Positions 36,514-44,720 of a DNA stretch of 64,000 nt are shown one piece after another; positions within the stretch are counted from its first letter, which is position 1; the number at the start of each line of letters is the position of its first letter. The notes under the pieces were generated by a model that did no database searches, was not told the origin of the DNA, and saw only the letters and a program-made list of their open reading frames with translations. Position numbers and translations under genes: made by a program. The DNA is taken from assembly GCF_003544915.1 (NCBI RefSeq), contig NZ_CP032097.1, positions 2,542,001 to 2,606,000 of the forward strand, in the 5' to 3' direction. This DNA is from Arcobacter ellisii. Lineage in GTDB: Bacteria > Campylobacterota > Campylobacteria > Campylobacterales > Arcobacteraceae.

Positions 36514-37200
36514 CTAAACATAAATCATTTTTTTAGTCATTCCACCATCAACTACAAAATCACTTCCTGTTATAAAACCTTTATTTTTTAGTAAAAATTT
36601 AACAACATCAACCACATCATCAGGAGTTCCAACTCTTCCACTTGGATGTTGAAGATTGTCATTTTTTGTTGGAATATACTCTTCATTTGTATTTATCCAA
36701 CCAGGAGTTATTGAGTTTACTTTTACTTCAGGACTTAATGACATAGAAAGAGCGTGAGTTAAAGAGCTAATTCCACCTTTTGAAGCACTATAAGCTTCCG
36801 TTCCAACTTCACTCATCAAAGCTCTTGTTGAAGAGATATTTATAATATGACCTTTTGAAGTTTTTAAAAAACTTGCAAACTCTTTAGAGAGAATATATGG
36901 AGCAGTTAGGTTTGTATTTATTATATTTTCCCACTCTTCAAAAGTCTGTTTTTCTAAAATTTTTGAAGAGAAAATCGCTGCATTATTAATAAGTACATCA
37001 AGTGAATCAATATTTGTTTTTATTTTTTCAATTGTTTTTAAAAGCTGACTTTTATCAGATAAATCACATTTATAAAAATCAACTTTTTCCATTTTGTTTT
37101 CAACAATATCTATATTTATAACATGATATTTTTTTCTTAAACTTTTTGCTATTGCTCGTCCAATACCATGTGATGCACCAGTTATTATAATGTTTTTCAT
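36514..37200 (-). CDS. Short-chain dehydrogenase/reductase
   Basis: A 228-residue classical SDR: cofactor motif TGASHGIG near residue 7, an acidic residue after beta2 (INIDIVENK) suggesting NAD(H) preference, NNAA near residue 72, catalytic Ser (ISSTRALM) and Tyr-x3-Lys in YSASK, and the C-terminal VDGGMTKK typical of FabG-like enzymes. Substrate unknown. It lies 5 nt after the transglutaminase-like gene and 9 nt before the KAP gene. Confidence 0.9.
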   Translation of the reverse strand: MKNIIITGASHGIGRAIAKSLRKKYHVINIDIVENKMEKVDFYKCDLSDKSQLLKTIEKIKTNIDSLDVLINNAAIFSSKILEKQTFEEWENIINTNLTAPYILSKEFASFLKTSKGHIINISSTRALMSEVGTEAYSASKGGISSLTHALSMSLSPEVKVNSITPGWINTNEEYIPTKNDNLQHPSGRVGTPDDVVDVVKFLLKNKGFITGSDFVVDGGMTKKMIYV

Positions 37201-37205
37201 TTTAC

Positions 37206-37808
37206 CTACTTATATTCTAATTTATTTACTACAAGTTTTTTATTTACAAAAGGGTCAATTATTGCATTTATTTCGTCTAATTTATATTTTAAAGGAAATC
37301 CTATTTTAGAATTTGTTGCTGTACTTTCTAAAATATAAAACCGTTTATCATTTACATAAAGTGCTTTTTTATTTGGTAGTTTTTCTAAATCCACAATAAC
37401 AAAAATATGTTCAGGAACAAGTACAAAATAGGCTTCATATCCACGCACTTTTAACATTGAAATCAAAAGATTTGATTTGTCATCACAATCTCCAAAGTTT
37501 TGTTCAACCACTTGTTTTGCACTTCTTGCGATACTTTCATTTATTTTATATGGAATAGCTGTCGTAAAATCAAGCATTGCTTGAACTTCGCAGATTTTAT
37601 TTTTATTACAATTTTTTGTTAAAAAGTCTGCTAATTTTATAGTGTAATCATCAGTTCTAACTTGGTTTACATAAGTTGAATCCCCAATATCTATAAACTG
37701 ATTTTTAACTATAAAAAATGAAGAGATGATTATATAAATCACATAAGTTATAAAAACAAAAGAGATTAAAAAAGAAAGATATTTTAAAAATCTATTTTCT
37801 ATTAACAT
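37206..37808 (-). CDS. Membrane-anchored transglutaminase-like protein
   Basis: A 200-residue protein with one N-terminal membrane helix (about 9-33) and an external domain with a transglutaminase/papain-like triad: Cys in FGDCDDKSNLLISML, His in PEHIFVIVDLE, and an Asp/Glu later (LYVNDKRFYILEST). The spacing fits bacterial transglutaminase-like cysteine peptidases. It overlaps the cobD-type aminotransferase gene by 7 nt but has no known link to cobalamin. Confidence 0.75.
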   Translation of the reverse strand: MLIENRFLKYLSFLISFVFITYVIYIIISSFFIVKNQFIDIGDSTYVNQVRTDDYTIKLADFLTKNCNKNKICEVQAMLDFTTAIPYKINESIARSAKQVVEQNFGDCDDKSNLLISMLKVRGYEAYFVLVPEHIFVIVDLEKLPNKKALYVNDKRFYILESTATNSKIGFPLKYKLDEINAIIDPFVNKKLVVNKLEYK

Positions 37809-38815
37809 ATCTCGTTTAATGCCTTTTGTAAAGTTTCATTTGCATTTGAACTTTTCACTGCAATTCTTACATGTGAAGAGTTTAAATAATCAAAATTTGA
37901 ACAATCCCTAACCATAATTTTATATGGTTTTAATAACTCTTGAAACTTTTTTGCACTTAGATTTTTTAGTTTTACTAAAACATAGTTTGCACTACTTTCA
38001 AAAATCTCTTCCACTAAAGTTGAGTTTTTTAAAATATTTTCTAACTCTATTTTATTTTTAATATTTATAGCTTTTGAAATTGATTTAAAAAGTTTATCTT
38101 CAAGTGCTGCTTGTAAATAATTTGAATCAAACTGTGATAATTTCCACATAGGTTCAAACTCTTTTAGTTTTTTTATGTTCTCTTTTGTAGAAACTATTGT
38201 TCCAACTCGTATTCCAGCACTTGAATAAAACTTTGTCATTGATTTTAGAATATACAATTTATCGTAAGTTTCTAGGTATTTTATAGCACTTGGTTTATCA
38301 CAAAAATCTAAAAAACTCTCATCTATCAAAATCGTACAAGATTTTTTTATCCAAAATTCCATCAACTCTTCTAAATCATAATATTTTCCATCAGGTGTTG
38401 AAGGATTTACAAAAATCACTAAAGAGTTCTCTTTTACATCTTCTTTTATATTTTCAAATCTATCTATTGTATGAAGTTCATATTCAAAATTTAAAGCAGC
38501 TTTTTTATACTCTAAATATGCAGGTGAATAAATAGTGCAAGAGTTTAGATTTAGATGTTTAAATAGAGTAAAAATAGCAGAACTTCCACCATTAAAAAGT
38601 TCTATCTGAGAAGTTTCAACTCCATAATTAAAAGCTATTTTTTCATATAACTTATCATAAGTTGGATATGATGAAATATCTAAAGTGTTAAAATCAATAT
38701 TAATTTGAGGTTTTACAAAATTTATATTTGAAGATAAATCAATTATTTCAGTCACACTACAACCTAAATCAAAGGCAAATTTTTCTATTTGTCCACCATG
38801 TTCAAATGTTTTCAT
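37802..38815 (-). CDS. cobC: Threonine-phosphate decarboxylase-like PLP enzyme
   Basis: A fold-type I PLP enzyme of 337 residues resembling L-threonine-O-3-phosphate decarboxylase (CobD in Salmonella, CobC in Pseudomonas naming), which makes aminopropanol phosphate for the nucleotide loop. It starts FEHGGQIEKFAFDLG, then DLSSNINFV (family DFSxNxNP), FNGGSSAIF, NPSTPDGKYY, and the PLP Lys in LKSMTKFYSSAGIRVG. HisC-like enzymes are related, but the N-terminus and overlap with cobS (ATGA) favour cobalamin. Confidence 0.88.
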   Translation of the reverse strand: MKTFEHGGQIEKFAFDLGCSVTEIIDLSSNINFVKPQINIDFNTLDISSYPTYDKLYEKIAFNYGVETSQIELFNGGSSAIFTLFKHLNLNSCTIYSPAYLEYKKAALNFEYELHTIDRFENIKEDVKENSLVIFVNPSTPDGKYYDLEELMEFWIKKSCTILIDESFLDFCDKPSAIKYLETYDKLYILKSMTKFYSSAGIRVGTIVSTKENIKKLKEFEPMWKLSQFDSNYLQAALEDKLFKSISKAINIKNKIELENILKNSTLVEEIFESSANYVLVKLKNLSAKKFQELLKPYKIMVRDCSNFDYLNSSHVRIAVKSSNANETLQKALNEIC

Positions 38816-39558
38816 AATATTATCGCTAGTCCTATATTTAAAAGTATTAATTCTGTGTGTTCAAGGGTAAAACCTAAACAATCACCATTTACAAAACCGA
38901 ATTTATTGTTTAAGATTTTTAGAATAATATAAAAACTAGCTAAACTTAAAACAAATAAAACCAAAACATTTGAGCCAATAAAAAATGCAAAAATCACATA
39001 AATGAAAGCAAAAATTTTTAGTTGAAAAATCCCAGAGTTTGCAAAAGCCAAAGATAAAAAACTATCTTTACTAAATTTAAAATATCCAAGCAAATAAATC
39101 AAATTTAGTCTTGAAAGAATGCAAACAATCAAAAATAAAACATATTGTTTTTCATATAAAACATAAGTGAGTATTCCTACTTTTAATAAAACAAAAGCCA
39201 CACCATATAAAGCACCAATTGCTCCAATAGTTGATTCTTTCATGATTTTATAAGCATCTTTTCCACTATATGAAGCAAACCAAGCATCAACCACATCTAT
39301 TATTGCTTCTGTATGAATAAATCCATAAAGTGCTAGATATACAACTGCGCAAACAAAAGCAGAATATAAAGGATTAAAAAATTCATTTAAACCAAAATTT
39401 AATCCAATTACAAGTGAAGATAAAATAGCTCCAACAAGTGGCAATAAAACTAAAGTATATTTGTAAGTTTCATTGTTTATTTCCATGTTTTTAACAAATA
39501 CTGGAATTATAGTAAAATAAGAAAGTGCAAAGAAAAAAGCGTTTGATATTTGTTTCAT
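38812..39558 (-). CDS. cobS: Adenosylcobinamide-GDP ribazoletransferase
   Basis: Polytopic membrane enzyme that joins adenosylcobinamide-GDP with alpha-ribazole(-phosphate). The 248 residues have 6-7 helices. It starts FALSYFTIIPV and has the family motif GFIHTEAIIDVVDAW (usual GxxHxDGxxDxxDA; the D-G is E-A here), KDAYKIMKESTIGAIGA, and the C-terminal NGDCLGFTLEHTELILL. Overlaps cobU and the cobC gene by ATGA junctions. Confidence 0.93.
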   Translation of the reverse strand: MKQISNAFFFALSYFTIIPVFVKNMEINNETYKYTLVLLPLVGAILSSLVIGLNFGLNEFFNPLYSAFVCAVVYLALYGFIHTEAIIDVVDAWFASYSGKDAYKIMKESTIGAIGALYGVAFVLLKVGILTYVLYEKQYVLFLIVCILSRLNLIYLLGYFKFSKDSFLSLAFANSGIFQLKIFAFIYVIFAFFIGSNVLVLFVLSLASFYIILKILNNKFGFVNGDCLGFTLEHTELILLNIGLAIIL

Positions 39559-40052
39559 TTTAATCTTCTTTCAATTCCATATTTCACCTCATAAACCTCA
39601 TCACAAAGTTTTGCTAACTCTTGTCCAATTAGACCTGAAAAATCTACAAATCTTCGTGACTCTTTATCAAATGGAATTATTCCACAAGAGACATCATTTA
39701 AAATAAAAATGATATTTGTTTCTATTTGGCAAATCTTTTGAAGCTGTGTTTTTAGAGTCTCTTCTTTCTCTTCAAGATTGTTAAAAAGCCACATAGAAAC
39801 ACAATCTATCAAATATGTTTTATTAACTTCAACAATTTTCGTTAAATCTTTTGGCTCTTCAATAGTGATAAAATCTTCTTTTCTCTCTAAAATATGTTTA
39901 TCTATTCTATTTTGCATAGAATCATCCCCAAAAGAGTTATCATAAGTTGCCACATAATATGGTTTTTCATTTGTTGATAATTCTAAAGCTTTTTTAATTC
40001 CAGCTTTTGTTTTTCCTGATTTTTGCCCACCAAAATAAAATATTTTCATCAA
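39555..40052 (-). CDS. cobU: Adenosylcobinamide kinase/guanylyltransferase
   Basis: Phosphorylates and guanylylates adenosylcobinamide. The 165 residues have the P-loop FGGQKSGKTKAG (usual GGxRSGKS), YYVATYDN, the conserved RIDKHILERK region (family RIxxHxxxR), and LIDCVSMWLFNNL (family DCLTLWLxN). The C-terminus FVDFSGLIGQELAKLCDEVYEVKYG is also typical. Four-base overlaps join it to marC upstream and cobS downstream. Confidence 0.94.
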   Translation of the reverse strand: MMKIFYFGGQKSGKTKAGIKKALELSTNEKPYYVATYDNSFGDDSMQNRIDKHILERKEDFITIEEPKDLTKIVEVNKTYLIDCVSMWLFNNLEEKEETLKTQLQKICQIETNIIFILNDVSCGIIPFDKESRRFVDFSGLIGQELAKLCDEVYEVKYGIERRLK

Positions 40053-40648
40053 AGTTCCAAAAAGTTTTTAATACCAGTAAATACAATCTGAGCAGATAAA
40101 GCAGCCAAAATCAAACCTGTGATTTTTGAAATAACTAAAAGTCCTTGTTTTCCCATCATTCTTTCAAATATACTTGAACTATAAAGCATAAAACCTATTA
40201 CTAAAACAGCACTAATCAAAGCTAAACTTCCAGTTAACATAGAAGAAGTATCTTCAAAAGTGGCACCCATAACAAGTAAAATACCTATTGTTCCAGGTCC
40301 TACAATAACAGGAATTGATAAAGGTACAACAGCTAATTGAAGGACATCTTTATCTCCAACTTTTGCACTATCTTTACTTCCTTTTACCAACTCAATAGCT
40401 GTTAAAAATAGTAAAGCTCCTGCTCCTATTCTAAAGGCATCAAGGGTAATTCCAAAGATTGTAAATATATGTTTTCCAAAAAATAACAATATCATACTTG
40501 TAATGATTACCGAAATGGTAACCTTAATAGCCAAAGCCTTTTTTTGTTTTGCACTTGCTTCTTGAGTTACAGTTAAAAATACTGTCAAAGCAAAAAAAGG
40601 TGCCATAATAAAAAACATTTTTAAAAATGTTGAAATAAATAAATCCAT
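40049..40648 (-). CDS. MarC-family integral membrane protein
   Basis: A 199-residue, six-helix protein of the MarC/UPF0056 family. Typical segments are FFALTVFLTVTQ, LRIGAGALLFLTAIELV-like (DAFRIGAGALLFLTAIEL) and the conserved VPLSIPVIVGPGTIGILL. Family function is unsettled. It is embedded in the cobalamin run (stop overlaps cobU), 23 nt after the SGNH gene. Confidence 0.9.
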   Translation of the reverse strand: MDLFISTFLKMFFIMAPFFALTVFLTVTQEASAKQKKALAIKVTISVIITSMILLFFGKHIFTIFGITLDAFRIGAGALLFLTAIELVKGSKDSAKVGDKDVLQLAVVPLSIPVIVGPGTIGILLVMGATFEDTSSMLTGSLALISAVLVIGFMLYSSSIFERMMGKQGLLVISKITGLILAALSAQIVFTGIKNFLEL

Positions 40649-40671
40649 AAAAATCCTAAATTATATAAAGA

Positions 40672-41295
40672 TTAAAAATATTTTTTAATCTCATTTGCCC
40701 AAAGTTTATAGGCACTTCCATTTAGATGTAAATCATCTGATGTAAACTCTTTTTTTAATACTTTTTGTGGTGCAAAAATTGGATTTAGATTTATAAATGT
40801 GATTTGATTTTCATTTGCATATTTTTCTAATCTTTTATTTAACTCTTCAACTTTTGGGTTAAAATTTTCCATTCTTTTTTCACCAATAAAAAGTGTTGAT
40901 TGAATATAAACTTTTATATTTTTATCTTTAAAAGTTTTAATTATTTTCATATAATTGTTATAAATTTCATCAACTTCTTTTCCTCGCATAATATCATTTA
41001 CACCAATCATTATAAAAACTTGTTTTATACTTTTATTTATACTATCTAATCTATCCAATACTCCACTTGTAGTATCTCCACTAATTCCTCTATTTTGAAC
41101 TTTGTTATTTTCTAAAAGTTCATCCCATAAACCTTCGTCTGTTATTGAATCACCTAACATCATAGTTTCATATTTATCACTATTTTTCAACATCTCAAAT
41201 TGGCTCTTTCTATGTTTATAATATGGGTCATCTTGTATTTGCCAAGCTTGTAACATAATCATACTTCCAAAAAACAATATCAAAATCTTTTTCAT
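40672..41295 (-). CDS. Secreted SGNH/GDSL hydrolase
   Basis: A 207-residue hydrolase with a signal peptide (MKKILILFFGSMIMLQAWQ). SGNH blocks: I, MMLGDSITDEG with nucleophile Ser; II, RGISGDTTSG with Gly; III, IGVNDIM with Asn; V, SDDLHLNG with Asp and His. Resembles acetylhydrolase/lysophospholipase-like GDSL enzymes. It lies 3 nt after cobT within the run, but a periplasmic esterase has no obvious cobalamin step. Confidence 0.9.
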   Translation of the reverse strand: MKKILILFFGSMIMLQAWQIQDDPYYKHRKSQFEMLKNSDKYETMMLGDSITDEGLWDELLENNKVQNRGISGDTTSGVLDRLDSINKSIKQVFIMIGVNDIMRGKEVDEIYNNYMKIIKTFKDKNIKVYIQSTLFIGEKRMENFNPKVEELNKRLEKYANENQITFINLNPIFAPQKVLKKEFTSDDLHLNGSAYKLWANEIKKYF

Positions 41296-41298
41296 CTT

Positions 41299-42363
41299 TT
41301 ATCCTAAAAAACTCTCTATTTTATTTGTAATTTGCTCTTTTGTTAAACCATTTATAGTGGCATAACATAAAGCTGCTCCACAACCAACTCCCTCTTTTGC
41401 TTCACCTTCATCATAAAGTTTAAGTGCAGGATGATTTGATAAAGAAAAATCAAACTCACTTGCATATGTATTAATAGGAAAATCAAGTTGTTCTAAAATT
41501 GCTTTAATATTTGAATTTTCATCTTTACTTATCCATTTAGTTGTACAAAGGGCAAGATTTGAAGAATCTATCTCTCCATCCATACTTTTTAAAATAGAAT
41601 TTACCACAAGTAAAACTGATGCCATTTGAGTTCCACCAGCAAGAATAACTTTTAACTCATTTACCCTACTTCCAAGTATAAATCCCGCATTAAAAATAAT
41701 CATATTATCACTAACTTTTGATAATTTTTCAAAAATATCATCATTTTTATCTATAGTATCAAGTGCTTTTTTTATAGTTTCATTTTTTATATCACTTGGA
41801 TTATTTTTAAATGAACTTGAAAAATATCCATCACATTCATAACCAAGAGCTTTTGCAGTTGCATTTGCTGTTGTAGTTCCTGCTGGAATTGTTTCAGCTA
41901 AAATCACATATTCATCTTTTGTTTGATAATTTTGTCCAAACTCTAAACCTTTTTGAAATATTTCCATAGCTTCTATTTTTGCACCAGCTGTAATTGATTC
42001 ACTTGGTTTTATATCAAAATTATGAATTTTAAAATAATTAATTTGAGGAATTACCTCCAATCCTAAATTTAAAATCTCTATATTTGAATATGGATTTAAC
42101 TCATGGATTGCTCTTGTTATAAGTGCAGGTGTTGGAACACCCTTTGGAGTTTGTGCAATATCAGGAAGTGAACGTACTTCTTTTGTGCATAAAAACTCAG
42201 CATCAAGAGTTGGTGTAAGATAAAGTTTTCCAGGGATTCCAGCTTGTGAAATGTTTGGAATTTCACATGTTTTTGTAACACTGCAACTAAGTAAAAAAGT
42301 TGCTTTTTTACCCCTCAAAAATTCTAAAAAATCTACTTTTCCTAAAATTGTTTCAAAATTCAT
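41299..42363 (-). CDS. cobT: Nicotinate-nucleotide-dependent phosphoribosyltransferase, archaeal/cyanobacterial CobT type
   Basis: A 354-residue member of the COG2038 group usually found in archaea and cyanobacteria, assigned to activation of the lower ligand base (alpha-ribazole phosphate formation). Blocks: LLSCSVTKTCEIPNISQAG, TPALITRAIHEL, LAETIPAGTTTANATAKALGY, AGGTQMASVLLV and the C-terminal EGVGCGAALCYA. It opens the cobT-SGNH-marC-cobU-cobS-cobC run and is divergent from the DASS transporter. Confidence 0.88.
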   Translation of the reverse strand: MNFETILGKVDFLEFLRGKKATFLLSCSVTKTCEIPNISQAGIPGKLYLTPTLDAEFLCTKEVRSLPDIAQTPKGVPTPALITRAIHELNPYSNIEILNLGLEVIPQINYFKIHNFDIKPSESITAGAKIEAMEIFQKGLEFGQNYQTKDEYVILAETIPAGTTTANATAKALGYECDGYFSSSFKNNPSDIKNETIKKALDTIDKNDDIFEKLSKVSDNMIIFNAGFILGSRVNELKVILAGGTQMASVLLVVNSILKSMDGEIDSSNLALCTTKWISKDENSNIKAILEQLDFPINTYASEFDFSLSNHPALKLYDEGEAKEGVGCGAALCYATINGLTKEQITNKIESFLG

Positions 42364-42461
42364 TAAAAACCTTATAAATAATTTTTTAGAAGTATAACAA
42401 ATATTAGATAAATACGTATTTTTTAATATTAGCTTATATTTATTTTGTAACTAAATTATTA

Positions 42462-42467
42462 TATAAT
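42462..42467 (+). promoter_or_regulatory. Putative -10 box of the DASS transporter
   Basis: TATAAT 28 nt before the ATG, which has a strong AAGGAGG. The 132-nt cobT/DASS divergent region shows no cobalamin riboswitch. Confidence 0.4.
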
Positions 42468-42495
42468 GTTTTCATAATTTCAATAAGGAGGATTT

Positions 42496-43902
42496 ATGTC
42501 AAATCAAATGTTAAAAATGATTGCACCACTTGCAGTCTTAGTCATTTTCTGGTTCATTCCTGCACCAGAAGGTTTGTCAGCTAACGCATGGCATTTTTTA
42601 GCAGTATTTTTTGCTGTTGTTGTAGGGCTTATTCTTGAGCCTGTTCCTGCTGCGCTTGTAGGTTTTACAGGTATTTCATTTGTTGCACTAATAGGATTAG
42701 TTGGAAATCCTAAAGAGAGTATCACTTGGGCACTTTCAGGATTTTCAAATAGTGTTATTTGGTTAATCTTTGCAGCATTTATGTTTGCGAGAGGTTACGA
42801 AAAAACAGGACTTGGGAAAAGAGTTTCTTTAATCATGGTTAAATTTATGGGGAAAAGCTCATTAGGTCTTGGATATGCTGTTGCATTTTCTGACTTAATT
42901 TTAGCACCATTTATGCCATCAAACACTGCAAGAAGTGGTGGTTCTGTTTATCCTGTTGCTATTAATATTCCACATATTTTCGACTCATATCCTGACAAGG
43001 ATCCAAGAAAATTAGGTGCATATATCTCTTGGGTTGCAATTGCAACTACTTGTGTTACAAGTTCTATGTTCCTAACAGCTCTTGCTCCAAATCTATTAGC
43101 AGTTGATTTAATTGGAAAAAGTACAGGTCATGTTATTAGTTGGGGAGAATGGGCAGGAGTAATGTTACCATTAATGATTCCATTATTTTTATTAACTCCT
43201 TGGTTAACTTATGTAATCTATCCACCAACACAAAAAAAATCTCCAGAAGCTCCAGCTTGGGCTAGTGAAGAGTTAAAAAAACTAGGACCTGTTACTTTTA
43301 AAGAGTATTTAATGGCATCTTTAGCAACAATTGCTCTTGTTTTATGGATTTTTGGAAAAGAGTTTGGTGTTGATTCTACAACTGTTGCCATCTCTATTGT
43401 TGCAATTATGGTTTTAGCAAATGTTATTACATGGGATGACTTACTTTCAAATAAAGCTGCATTTAATGTACTTATTTGGTTCTCAACTTTAGTTGCAATG
43501 GCAGCTGGACTTAAAAAAGTAGGTATTTTAGACTGGATTGGAGCAAATACTCAAACTATGTTGTCAGGAATGAATTCAACAACTCTGATAATAGCATTAG
43601 TAATATTATTCTTTTTATTACACTATTTCTTTGCAAGTGTTACTGCTCATGTTACAGCTTTAATTCCTGTATTTATGACTATTGCAGCAACACTGTTACC
43701 ACCAGAACAAATAATTCCATTTACAGTTATTTTAGCTGGAAGTTTAGGGGTTATGGGAATTATCACTCCATATGGAACTGGACCTTCTCCTATTTGGTAT
43801 GGTGCTGGATATATCTCTCAAGCAAGATGGTGGGCATTAGGTGCAATTTTTGGAGCACTTTATCTTGCCGTTATTGTTGTTGGAGCATTTATATTTATCT
43901 AA
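42496..43902 (+). CDS. DASS-family (SLC13) anion/dicarboxylate transporter
   Basis: A 468-residue transporter with about 11-12 helices, of the CitT/TtdT/plant oxoglutarate-malate type. The two substrate motifs are SNTARSGGSVYPV near residue 150 and ITPYGTGPSPIWYGAGY near residue 425. FARGYEKTGLGKRVSLIMVK is typical of the family. Likely substrates are C4-C6 di- or tricarboxylates, cation-coupled or by antiport; the exact one cannot be read. Single gene with its own promoter and a terminator. Confidence 0.9.
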   Translation: MSNQMLKMIAPLAVLVIFWFIPAPEGLSANAWHFLAVFFAVVVGLILEPVPAALVGFTGISFVALIGLVGNPKESITWALSGFSNSVIWLIFAAFMFARGYEKTGLGKRVSLIMVKFMGKSSLGLGYAVAFSDLILAPFMPSNTARSGGSVYPVAINIPHIFDSYPDKDPRKLGAYISWVAIATTCVTSSMFLTALAPNLLAVDLIGKSTGHVISWGEWAGVMLPLMIPLFLLTPWLTYVIYPPTQKKSPEAPAWASEELKKLGPVTFKEYLMASLATIALVLWIFGKEFGVDSTTVAISIVAIMVLANVITWDDLLSNKAAFNVLIWFSTLVAMAAGLKKVGILDWIGANTQTMLSGMNSTTLIIALVILFFLLHYFFASVTAHVTALIPVFMTIAATLLPPEQIIPFTVILAGSLGVMGIITPYGTGPSPIWYGAGYISQARWWALGAIFGALYLAVIVVGAFIFI

Positions 43903-43905
43903 AAT

Positions 43906-43934
43906 ATTTAAAAGAGAGTTTCTCTCTTTTAAAT
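43906..43934. terminator. Bidirectional terminator, DASS / TauE-like
   Basis: 13-bp perfect stem ATTTAAAAGAGAG / CTCTCTTTTAAAT with a TTT loop between convergent genes; it includes the minus gene's stop codon. Confidence 0.7.
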
Positions 43935-44675
43935 AATCGTTTGATATGTTAAAAAACAAGCTATCATAAATAAAACTATTTTTATAACTTTTTTATAACT
44001 CTCTTGAGGAATTTTATCTTTAATTTTAAGTCCAATAAACATGGAAATAAATACAATAATCAAACTGCTAAATGAAGTTATTATCAACTCTTCAGTAAAT
44101 GAACCATGAATTGTAAAAAGAACTATTTGAATAACTTTTCCAAATAAAAAACATAAATTTGTTGATTGAATTATCTCTTTTTTTGTATGTTTCGATTCAA
44201 GTGAATATATTATTAAAATAGATGCCATTACATTTGTTAAACCACCAATAATTCCAGCAATTAATCCAAATACAACCATAGATAATCTTTTCTTTTCCCT
44301 TATCCATTTCATTTCAATTCTAAATTTTTGAATAAATAGATATAAAAATATTGAAAGTGCAAGTAATAATTTAAAAAAATCTGAACTACTAAAAATCAAT
44401 ATTTGTGTTCCTATTGCACTTCCTATCATAGCTAAAATTGCTATTGGATAAAATCTTTTTACTGCTTGTATAAAGTTTCCTTCACTGTAAATAGATATAA
44501 GATTTATAAAAAGAGTAGGAATTGCAATATATAAAATTGCTGTTTTAACATCTGTTACCATAGCTAAAAGTGGAGTTGCAATCATAGGAAAACCAAAACC
44601 AATAGTTCCATGAACTAAAGAAGAGACTAAAAGGATAATAGAAAAGATAATTAAAAAGTCAGTGGTAAAATCCAT
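43929..44675 (-). CDS. TauE/SafE (TSUP) family permease
   Basis: A 248-residue membrane protein with about eight helices. Family pattern: VHGTIGFGFPMIATPLLA near residue 22 and its second-half counterpart GLIAGIIGGLTNVMASILIIYSLE. TSUP proteins export or import sulfite, sulfoacetate and other organosulfur anions; the substrate is not readable here. Single gene, followed on its strand by the shared hairpin. Confidence 0.88.
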   Translation of the reverse strand: MDFTTDFLIIFSIILLVSSLVHGTIGFGFPMIATPLLAMVTDVKTAILYIAIPTLFINLISIYSEGNFIQAVKRFYPIAILAMIGSAIGTQILIFSSSDFFKLLLALSIFLYLFIQKFRIEMKWIREKKRLSMVVFGLIAGIIGGLTNVMASILIIYSLESKHTKKEIIQSTNLCFLFGKVIQIVLFTIHGSFTEELIITSFSSLIIVFISMFIGLKIKDKIPQESYKKVIKIVLFMIACFLTYQTII

Positions 44676-44720
44676 AATAAATCCTAAAAAAGATTTATTA
44701 TAGATAAATTTGATTTAAGT

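Noticed and set aside
42364-42495. Cobalamin riboswitch upstream of cobT
   Set aside because: The 132-nt AT-rich region has no B12-box-like or G/C-containing conserved elements and is too short for the aptamer plus promoter.
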